In this document: piece after piece, positions 58,592 through 64,000 of the stretch
Layout of the letters: each line of letters starts with the position of its first letter
How positions within the stretch are numbered: position 1 is the stretch's first letter
DNA from: Cellulosimicrobium cellulans
GTDB lineage: Bacteria > Actinomycetota > Actinomycetes > Actinomycetales > Cellulomonadaceae
Assembly (NCBI RefSeq): GCF_016907755.1
Contig: NZ_JAFBCN010000001.1
Span: forward strand, 62,001 to 126,000
Length of the DNA: 64,000 nucleotides
Reading direction: 5' to 3'
Notes under the pieces: model-generated
Databases searched by the model: none
The model's input: the letters and a program-made list of their open reading frames with translations, nothing else
Told to the model about the DNA's origin: nothing
Position numbers and translations under genes: made by a program

Positions 58592-59698
58592 ATGCTCGGG
58601 GACGTGACCGATCCTCTCCACCACGCCACCCCGCCCCCGGTGCCGCCCGCACCCGACCTGCGGCTCGCCGACTGGGAGCCGCGTGCCCGCGTGCGGCTCC
58701 CCCGGACCGACGTCACCCGGGCCGCGGTGCCCGCCGTCGACGTCCACAACCACCTGGGCCGCTGGCTCACCGCCGACTGGTGCGCGCCGGACGTCCCCGC
58801 GCTGCTCGACCTGCTCGACCGCACGAACGTGCGCACGGTCGTCAACCTCGACGGCCTGTGGGGCGACGAGCTCGAGGCCAACCTCGACCGGTACGACCGC
58901 GCGCACCCGGGCCGGTTCCTCACCTTCTGCCAGGTCGACTGGAGGGCGCTCGCCCACGCGGGCGGCGAGCGCGAGGTGCAGCGGCAGCTCCGCGACGCCG
59001 CGGCGCGCGGGGCGCGCGGCCTCAAGGTGTGGAAGGACCTCGGCCTGACCGTCACCGGCCCCGACGGCGCGCTCGTCGCGCCCGACGACCCTCGCGTCGT
59101 CGAGACGCTCGCGCTCGCGGGCGAGCTCGGGCTGCCCGTCCTGGTCCACGTCGCCGACCCGAAGGCGTTCTTCGACCCGCTGGACCGGTACAACGAGCGC
59201 GTTGACGAGCTCGCCGCGCAGCCGTCGTGGTCGTTCGCCGACCGGTCCCGGTTCCCGTCGTTCGAGCACCTGCTCGACGCGTTCGAACGCCTGCTCGTCG
59301 CGACGCCGGGGACCACCTACGTCGGCGCGCACGTCGGCTGCGTCGCCGAGGACCTCGACCACGTCTCCCGGCTCCTGCGGGCCGCGCCGAACCTCGTCGT
59401 CGACATCGCGGGCCGGCTGGGCGAGCTCGGGCGTCAGCCGCGGCGCTTCCGCCGGCTCGTCGAGGACTTCCCCGACCGGGTCCTGTTCGGCACCGACGCG
59501 TTCCCGTTGTCCCACGAGCAGCTCGAGACGCACTTCCGGTTCCTCGAGACGGCCGACGAGCACTTCGCCTACTCCCCCGGCGACCCCGTGCCGCCGCAGG
59601 GTCGGTGGGCCATCTCGGGCGCGGACCTCCCGGCGCACCTCCTGCCGGCGCTCTACGCGGGGAACGCGTGCCGGGTGCTCGGGCTCGACGAGGCCTGA
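58592..59698 (+). CDS. Amidohydrolase (ACMSD-like amidohydrolase-2 family)
   Basis: About 368 residues. TIM-barrel metal-dependent hydrolase: N-terminal VDVHNHLGRW (HxH metal motif, about 50-59), RGLKVWKDLGLTV (Lys of the central strand), LPVLVHVADPKAFFDPLDRY (His), TYVGAHVGC (His), and FGTDAFPLSHEQ (Asp, about 310-321). The DVHNH/FGTDAFP pattern is that of the amidohydrolase-2 (decarboxylase/lactonase-like) branch, not NagA-type deacetylases. TAACAT -10 at 58560 puts the transcript start near 58572, so ATG 58592 or GTG 58604 is the start. It diverges from the SIS operon and shares its operator motif. Its reaction in the locus is unknown. Confidence 0.82.
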   Translation: MLGDVTDPLHHATPPPVPPAPDLRLADWEPRARVRLPRTDVTRAAVPAVDVHNHLGRWLTADWCAPDVPALLDLLDRTNVRTVVNLDGLWGDELEANLDRYDRAHPGRFLTFCQVDWRALAHAGGEREVQRQLRDAAARGARGLKVWKDLGLTVTGPDGALVAPDDPRVVETLALAGELGLPVLVHVADPKAFFDPLDRYNERVDELAAQPSWSFADRSRFPSFEHLLDAFERLLVATPGTTYVGAHVGCVAEDLDHVSRLLRAAPNLVVDIAGRLGELGRQPRRFRRLVEDFPDRVLFGTDAFPLSHEQLETHFRFLETADEHFAYSPGDPVPPQGRWAISGADLPAHLLPALYAGNACRVLGLDEA

Positions 59699-59707
59699 CC
59701 CGCCGGG

Positions 59708-60463
59708 TCAGGGCAGCACGACCTCCCGCGCCGGGTGCACCGACGCGTCGAGCACGACGCGGTCGCCCAGCGGTTCGTCGAGCTCGACGACGAACGGCGT
59801 CGGCGGGTTCGACGGGCAGTCCGCCACGCCCGTGCGCGGCTCGACGCCGACCGTCACGGCGATCGCGTCGTCGCGCACCGCGAGGTCGGAGAGCCGCACC
59901 CGCCCCTCGGCGTCCTGCCCGCTGTTGCAGGCCATCTCCGTGACGAGCAGGTGCACCTCCCGCGCGCCCGATGCGGGCGGGTGCTCCGGGTCGAGCGTGA
60001 GCGTCGCGGTGCCGAGCCCGCCGAGGTCGGCGCGCAGGGCGCAGGTCTGCGCGGCGGTGAGGGACCACGTCGGCACGGGGTCGACGTCCGTGGCGTCGGT
60101 CAGCTCGATCACGAGCATCTCGTGGGTCCGTACGTCGCCGGAACCCAGGTCCTCCGGCTGGTCGAGCGCACGAAGCAGGGCGACCCGCTCGGCCCCGTCC
60201 TCGACGACGGACCACTCGGCGGGGTCGATCGGAGGCACCTCGAGTCCGTCGAGGGCGGCCCGGCCCTCCTCGCTGAGACGGTCCGCCGTCACGCCCGACT
60301 CCAGCACGCCGTCGGGGACCGCCGTCTCCCAGCACCGGTACGCGCCCTCGCCCGCGGTCTCGCCCGCGGGCCTGTCCGCCGTCGCGCAGCCTCCGAGCAC
60401 CAGGACGGCCGCCAGCGCGGCCCCGACCGCTCTCCCCGTACGAGCCACGCGGCTCTCCCTCAT
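59708..60463 (-). CDS. Hypothetical lipoprotein
   Basis: 251 residues. Lipoprotein signal: Arg-rich n-region, hydrophobic AVGAALAAVLVLGGC with the lipobox Cys at about residue 25. The mature part is beta-rich (ATLTLDPEHPP; VHLLVTEMACNSG; IAVTVGVEPRTGV) with three further Cys that could form a disulphide. No family is recognised. CACATT lies 6 nt before ATG 60463. It converges on the amidohydrolase gene with a 9-nt gap. Confidence 0.7.
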   Translation of the reverse strand: MRESRVARTGRAVGAALAAVLVLGGCATADRPAGETAGEGAYRCWETAVPDGVLESGVTADRLSEEGRAALDGLEVPPIDPAEWSVVEDGAERVALLRALDQPEDLGSGDVRTHEMLVIELTDATDVDPVPTWSLTAAQTCALRADLGGLGTATLTLDPEHPPASGAREVHLLVTEMACNSGQDAEGRVRLSDLAVRDDAIAVTVGVEPRTGVADCPSNPPTPFVVELDEPLGDRVVLDASVHPAREVVLP

Positions 60464-60544
60464 GTCCCGAATGTGTGCCGACCGGACGCGTCCTTGCGGG
60501 CCCACCGTGGTCGGATGACCGACCCGCCGCTTCACTCGTGGTGA

Positions 60545-60566
60545 GTGACAGCGTGCGCACTGTCAC
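60545..60566. promoter_or_regulatory. Inverted repeat upstream of the orphan ketoacyl synthase, site 1
   Basis: GTGACAG (60545-60551) and CTGTCAC (60560-60566) are perfect complements with an 8-nt spacer, in the divergent region between the lipoprotein and synthase genes. Confidence 0.45.
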
Positions 60567-60575
60567 ACTGTCGGA

Positions 60576-60602
60576 CAAGACAAACCCCATACGGATGTCT
60601 TG
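60576..60602. promoter_or_regulatory. Inverted repeat upstream of the orphan ketoacyl synthase, site 2
   Basis: CAAGACA (60576-60582) and TGTCTTG (60596-60602) are perfect complements with a 13-nt spacer, 63 nt before the start codon. The region is locally AT-richer. It resembles a regulator site rather than a terminator. Confidence 0.45.
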
Positions 60603-60665
60603 AAATGGGACCCATCGACCACATCCGTCGTCCGACGAGGCGACGCCCGCAGGTAGGGGGACACC

Positions 60666-61874
60666 ATGACACGAGCCGTCGTCACCGGCTACGGGGCGGT
60701 GACCCCGGTCGGGCTCACCGCGAGCGACACCTGGGACGCGCTGCTGCGCGGAGAGCCCGGGGTGCACGCCATCAAGGAGGACTGGGCCGCCGACCTGCCC
60801 GTGCGCATCGCGGCACGGGTGGACGACGCGTTCGCGGAGGGGCTCGCCGTGCGCGAGGCGCGCCGCACGGACCGGGCGGAACAGCTCACGCTCGTCGCGG
60901 GCCGCGAGGCCTGGGCGTCCGCGGGGTCGCCCGACGTCGACCCCACGCGCCTCGCGGTCGTCGTCGGGTCCGCGAACGGCGGCATCGCGACGACGCTCGA
61001 CCAGTCCCACGTGCTCGACGAGCAGGGACCCCGCCGCGTCTCGCCGCACACGGTCACCATGCTCATGGCCAACGGTCCCGCGGCGTGGCTGTCGATCGAC
61101 CTGGGCGCCAAGGCGGGCGCGCGTGCGCCGATCAGCGCGTGCGCCGCGGGGTCCGAGGCGATCACGATGGGTCGCGAGATGATCCTCGCCGGGTCGGCGG
61201 ACGTCGTCGTGTGCGGCGGGGTGGAGGCGGGCGTCCGGCCGTTCTCCCTCGCCGCCTTCGCCGCGGCGCGCGCCATGTCGACCCGCAACGACGAGCCCGA
61301 GCGAGCGTCGCGCCCGTTCGACGTGCACCGGGACGGCTTCGTCATGGGCGAGGGGGCGACGCTCCTCGTCCTCGAGAGCGAGGAGCACGCCCGGGCGCGC
61401 GGTGCCGCGGTGCACGGCGTCGTGGCCGGGGCCGCGCTGACGTCGGACGCGTTCGACATCGTCGGCGGGGACCCGGAGAACCAGGCGCGGACGATCGGGA
61501 TGGCCCTGCGCTCGGCGGGCCTCTCCCCCGGTGACGTCGGCCTCGTCCACGCGCACGCGACGTCGACCCCCGTGGGCGACGTCAACGAGTCGGACGCCCT
61601 GCACGCGGCGCTCGGCATGCCCCCGCCCGTGACGAGCACCAAGGGCGCGACGGGCCACCTGCTCGGTGCCTCGGGCGCGCTGGGCATCCTCGTCGCGCTG
61701 CTCGCCGTGCGGGACGGACGCGTGCCGCCCACGCTCAACCTCGACGCGCTGGACCCGGCGATCGACCTCGACGTCGTCCACGGCACCGCCCGGGACACGA
61801 CCGCCCGCCACGCGCTGGTCAACGCGTTCGGCTTCGGCGGCCACAGCGCGAGCGTGGTCGTCTCGCGCGACTGA
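60666..61874 (+). CDS. Beta-ketoacyl-[ACP] synthase family protein (FabF-like, orphan)
   Basis: 402-residue thiolase-fold condensing enzyme. The Cys-His-His triad is intact: Cys in APISACAAGSEAI (about residue 160), His in HAHATSTPVGD (about 297) and His in FGFGGHSASVV (about 392). The Lys in TSTKGATGHLLGASGALG is also present. Sequence is nearer to FabF/KAS II than FabH. No acyl carrier protein, reductase or acyltransferase gene adjoins it. ATG 60666 has GTAGGGGGA upstream. Likely role: elongation or initiation of a specialised acyl chain; a second copy of housekeeping fabF is probable elsewhere. Confidence 0.87.
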   Translation: MTRAVVTGYGAVTPVGLTASDTWDALLRGEPGVHAIKEDWAADLPVRIAARVDDAFAEGLAVREARRTDRAEQLTLVAGREAWASAGSPDVDPTRLAVVVGSANGGIATTLDQSHVLDEQGPRRVSPHTVTMLMANGPAAWLSIDLGAKAGARAPISACAAGSEAITMGREMILAGSADVVVCGGVEAGVRPFSLAAFAAARAMSTRNDEPERASRPFDVHRDGFVMGEGATLLVLESEEHARARGAAVHGVVAGAALTSDAFDIVGGDPENQARTIGMALRSAGLSPGDVGLVHAHATSTPVGDVNESDALHAALGMPPPVTSTKGATGHLLGASGALGILVALLAVRDGRVPPTLNLDALDPAIDLDVVHGTARDTTARHALVNAFGFGGHSASVVVSRD

Positions 61875-61882
61875 CCCCTCAC

Positions 61883-61961
61883 GCCGAGAACGGGGTTGCT
61901 GTCGTTCTCGGCGCCAGAACGCGAAGAACCTCGTGCTCGACGGCGAGCAACGTCGTGCTCG
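61883..61961. repeat. Family A repeat, degenerate copy 5
   Basis: It starts GCCGAGAACGGGGTTGCTGT and continues CGTTCTCGGC. The far part has AAGAACCTCGTGCTCGACGG and then GAGCAACGTCGTGCTCGC. Two partial right arms suggest a composite of two elements. It is 8 nt after the ketoacyl synthase stop and upstream of the macro-domain gene. Confidence 0.65.
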
Positions 61962-61976
61962 CGTGAGGATGGGGGC

Positions 61977-62513
61977 ATGGACCTCGACGCCCGGCTCGCC
62001 GACATCACGACGCTCACGGTCGACGCGATCGTCAACGCCGCCAACTCGTCGCTGCTGGGCGGCGGGGGCGTGGACGGCGCGATCCACGCCGCGGCGGGGC
62101 CCCGGCTCCTGGAGGAGTGCCGCCGGATCCGACGCACGACCCTCCCCGACGGCCTGCCCGTCGGCGACGCCGTCGCGACCGGCGCCTACGACCTCCCCGC
62201 CCGCTGGGTGATCCACACGGTCGGACCGGACCGCCACCGCGGCCAGACCGACCCCGCGCTGCTCGCGTCGTGCTTCACGCGCTCGCTCGACGTCGCCGCG
62301 GGCCTCGGCGCCGCGACCGTCGCCTTCCCGGCCGTGAGCGCGGGCGTCTACGGCTGGGACGTCGACGACGTCGCGCGGGTCGCGGTCGGGGCCGTGCGCG
62401 GGTGGTCCGCGGTCCGTCCGAGCGCCGACCCCGGCGCCGGCGTCACGGCGGTGACGTTCGCGCTCGCGTCGCCCCGCGCCCTGGCCGCGTTCGAGGCCGC
62501 ACTCGGGAGCTGA
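61977..62513 (+). CDS. Macro-domain protein (O-acetyl-ADP-ribose deacetylase type)
   Basis: 178 residues, one full macro domain. Hallmarks: VDAIVNAANSSLLGGGGVDG (adenine/distal ribose loop, about 18-37), GDAVATGAYDLPARWVIHTVGP and FPAVSAGVYGWD (phosphate loop, about 120-131). The Asn-Ala-Ala-Asn and Gly-Val-Asp residues used by MacroD-type hydrolases are present. Likely removes ADP-ribose or acetyl from ADP-ribosylated substrates in the cytoplasm. GAGGAT lies 6 nt before ATG 61977 (leaderless). No ADP-ribosyltransferase gene is adjacent. Confidence 0.9.
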   Translation: MDLDARLADITTLTVDAIVNAANSSLLGGGGVDGAIHAAAGPRLLEECRRIRRTTLPDGLPVGDAVATGAYDLPARWVIHTVGPDRHRGQTDPALLASCFTRSLDVAAGLGAATVAFPAVSAGVYGWDVDDVARVAVGAVRGWSAVRPSADPGAGVTAVTFALASPRALAAFEAALGS

Positions 62514-62625
62514 GCCAGGCCCTCCGGGTGCTGAGCCAGGGGTCAGGGTCGGCGCCGGGAGGATCAGGGTCGGTTCGGGGGACTTCCCGATACCGCCGCG
62601 ACGAGCGTGCTCCTACCGTCGAGGG

Positions 62626-62844
62626 ATGAGCACCTCAGACGCCTCCGCAGCCTCGTTCCGGCCGACCCTGTCCCGGCCGCGCCACGGTCGGATGATCGCG
62701 GGCGTGTGCGCAGGGATCGCCCGCCGGTTCGGGTGGGACCCGACCGTCGTGCGCATCGTCGCCGCGGTCTCGATCCTGCTCCCCGGCCCGCAGGTCATCG
62801 CCTACCTCATCCTCTGGGCCCTCATGCCCGACGACCGCGACTGA
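62626..62844 (+). CDS. PspC-domain membrane protein
   Basis: 72 residues. The single PspC domain covers almost the whole protein: RMIAGVCAGIARRFGWDPTV (about 24-43), then the membrane helix VRIVAAVSILLPGPQVIAYL and the ending LWALMPDD. Small stand-alone PspC proteins are common in actinobacteria and are linked to envelope stress, by analogy with phage-shock PspC. TACCGT lies 6 nt before ATG 62626 (leaderless). Confidence 0.88.
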   Translation: MSTSDASAASFRPTLSRPRHGRMIAGVCAGIARRFGWDPTVVRIVAAVSILLPGPQVIAYLILWALMPDDRD

Positions 62845-62869
62845 CCCGGTCGCGCCGGTCGCCCGGACG

Positions 62870-62929
62870 GTCGAACCCGGGGTCGCGGGTGGTCTCGGGC
62901 TCGAGACCACCCGCAACCCCGGGTTCGGC
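62870..62929. repeat. Family B palindromic repeat between convergent genes
   Basis: Left arm GTCGAACCCGGGGTCGCGGG continues TGGTCTCG; right arm CGAGACCACCCGCAACCCCG continues GGTTCGGC. Arms of about 28 nt pair almost fully around GGGCT. It carries the same GAACCCGGGGTT core as the hutI element. Confidence 0.8.
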
Positions 62930-62944
62930 GTGGTGCGGCGCCCG

Positions 62945-64000
62945 CTAGCCCGGGAGCCCGCGCATGCGGCGCCGGGCGACGACGATCGTCGCGCCGCCCG
63001 CGACCAGCACGACGGCGAGGCCCACCAGGGCACCGACGTGCGCGCCGGTCGTGGCGAGCCCGTCCGGCCGGCCCGGCTGCTCGCCGTCCGACCCGCCGGG
63101 CGCGCCGTCCGTCGCGAGGACCTCGAGCTCCGTCCACAGGACGCGGCCGTCCACCTGCCCGACGAGCGCGAACCGGTGCAGGCCCGCCGCGGCGTCGGCC
63201 GGGACGGTCACGGTCGCCGTGAGCGTGCCCGACGCGTCGGCGCGGTACATCCCGAGGTCCGTCGGCGTGGAGAAGAGGGTCGCGGAGACCCACTCGCCGG
63301 GCACGAAGCCCTCGGCCGTCGCCGTGACCTGCGCGCCCGCGCGCACGCGCGCCGGGGAGAGCGTGACGCCGCCGTGGTTCGCGTCGGTGAGGTCGTCGGC
63401 ACCCACGGTGTGCCGCGGGGACGACGGCGGCTCCTCGCCCGCGCCGGGCGTCTCGCCGGGCTCGCCCGGACCACCCGGGTTCTCGCCGTCGAGGTGAGCC
63501 TCGAAGACGTCGGTCGCCGCGCCGAGGCTCAGGAGCACCGTCTCGCCCGTCGCGTCGGCGAGGCCGTCGTTGTCGGTGATCGCCCAGACGGTGCCGTCGC
63601 CGCCGACCGTGAGGCCCTCGAGCTTCTCCTGCGTCCAGCCGCTCGTGGCGCGCAGGTCGGGCAGGACGTCGTGCGCGAGCGTCTTGGTCACCGCGACCGG
63701 CGTCGTCGACGCGGCCCCGACGGCGACGGCCGGCACGTCGACCGCGTAGACACGCTTGACCGTGGCGGCGGGGCCGTTGAGCTTGTCGCGCTCGATCACG
63801 GCGAGCGTGTCGTGGTCGACGACGGTCACCTCGCTCAGGCCCATCCAGTCGCCGCCCGTCGTGGTCTGCTCGAGCGGGTACGCGAACCAGTCCCACGTGC
63901 CCGAGGCGACGTCGTAGCGGCCCAGGCGCGCGGTGCCCGCCGTGCCGCCCTCGTCGGTGGTCAGGCCGCGCTGGAGCGCGACCCACACCTGCTCGCCCGC
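62945..64000 (-). CDS. Cell-wall-anchored esterase-like-activity-of-phytase protein, 5' end cut off
   Basis: Partial: the gene continues past the window edge, and 351 C-terminal residues are visible. The first 160 match the late strands of a phytase/esterase-like beta-propeller (DWMGLSEVTVVDHDTLAVIE; EKLEGLTVGGDGTVWAITDN). A Pro/Gly/Glu linker and an Ig-like domain (VTLSPARVRAGAQVTATAEG) follow. The C-terminus has a sorting signal: LATTG, a hydrophobic helix (VGALVGLAVVLVAGGATIVV) and the basic tail RRRMRG. LAxTG is the class E sortase motif of high-GC Gram-positives. It should act outside the cell, attached to the wall; the substrate is unknown. Confidence 0.8.
   Translation of the reverse strand, partial: AGEQVWVALQRGLTTDEGGTAGTARLGRYDVASGTWDWFAYPLEQTTTGGDWMGLSEVTVVDHDTLAVIERDKLNGPAATVKRVYAVDVPAVAVGAASTTPVAVTKTLAHDVLPDLRATSGWTQEKLEGLTVGGDGTVWAITDNDGLADATGETVLLSLGAATDVFEAHLDGENPGGPGEPGETPGAGEEPPSSPRHTVGADDLTDANHGGVTLSPARVRAGAQVTATAEGFVPGEWVSATLFSTPTDLGMYRADASGTLTATVTVPADAAAGLHRFALVGQVDGRVLWTELEVLATDGAPGGSDGEQPGRPDGLATTGAHVGALVGLAVVLVAGGATIVVARRRMRGLPG

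Noticed and set aside
23513-61961. CRISPR interpretation of the repeated elements
   Set aside because: Copies are dispersed over 38 kb, palindromic and single, with no regular spacers and no cas genes.
59052-62237. 1061-residue minus-strand frame across the amidohydrolase and ketoacyl synthase
   Set aside because: Shadow frame; both plus-strand genes have complete catalytic motifs.

Overview
The window is very GC-rich (well above 70% by eye), gene-dense bacterial DNA. Third positions are almost all G or C, GTG starts are frequent, TGATG/GTGA stop-start overlaps are common, and many genes look leaderless. The gene content (DevR/DevS pair, deazaflavin-dependent reductase, hut genes with an arginase-type HutG, CUT1 sugar importer without its own ATPase, LAxTG-type anchoring signal) points to an actinobacterium. 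A saprophytic Micrococcales member of the Cellulosimicrobium/Cellulomonas/Isoptericola type is the best guess; the genus is inference. I see no rRNA, tRNA, CRISPR array, prophage or insertion sequence.

Layout. 0.2-5.4 kb: YbaK-type tRNA deacylase, DUF2087 protein, ABC-F ATPase, and an M15 peptidase with a PASTA domain. 5.6-12.4 kb: a small exported coiled-coil lipoprotein and a probable dormancy/redox module: DoxX-like membrane protein, single-GAF DevS-type kinase, DevR/DosR-type regulator, pyridoxamine-oxidase-fold protein and a double universal stress protein, with two DosR-box-like palindromes. 12.5-17.1 kb: a giant secreted sugar dehydrogenase-PKD-CBM-TIM-TIM fusion. 17.5-23.4 kb: histidine utilisation (hutG converging on hutH-hutU-hutI). 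23.6-29.9 kb: UvrA-like ATPase, F420-type reductase, ABM-domain protein, and LysR, AraC and IclR regulators. 29.9-32.6 kb: three-gene Mn/Zn/Fe-type ABC importer. 32.7-43.2 kb: mixed accessory genes (PAP2-lipid kinase fusion, DUF4190-like protein, LLM oxidoreductase, NAD-epimerase-like protein, PIN proteins, siderophore-interacting protein, epoxide hydrolase with a WYL regulator, VapBC-like pair). 43.3-48.1 kb: HrpA helicase. 48.1-59.7 kb: amino-sugar/galactoside catabolic locus. 59.7-64 kb: lipoprotein, orphan ketoacyl synthase, macro-domain protein, PspC protein and a truncated cell-wall-anchored protein.

The most interesting system is the 48.1-59.7 kb locus. A GH114 (endo-alpha-1,4-polygalactosaminidase family) lipoprotein, a sugar ABC importer, a GH4 glycosidase, a SIS-domain isomerase/deaminase, two PfkB kinases (one LacC/FruK-like), a class II aldolase and a DeoR repressor together could take a galactosamine/galactose polymer from the cell surface to triose phosphates. 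A shared operator-like motif lies in front of both divergent units. This assignment is inference; an frl-like (fructosamine) reading of part of the operon is the main rival.

Two genome-scale signals also stand out. Several families of long imperfect palindromes sit at gene ends, and some intrude into hutI and hutH. About half the genes carry a -10-like hexamer 6-7 nt before the start codon and no ribosome-binding site.
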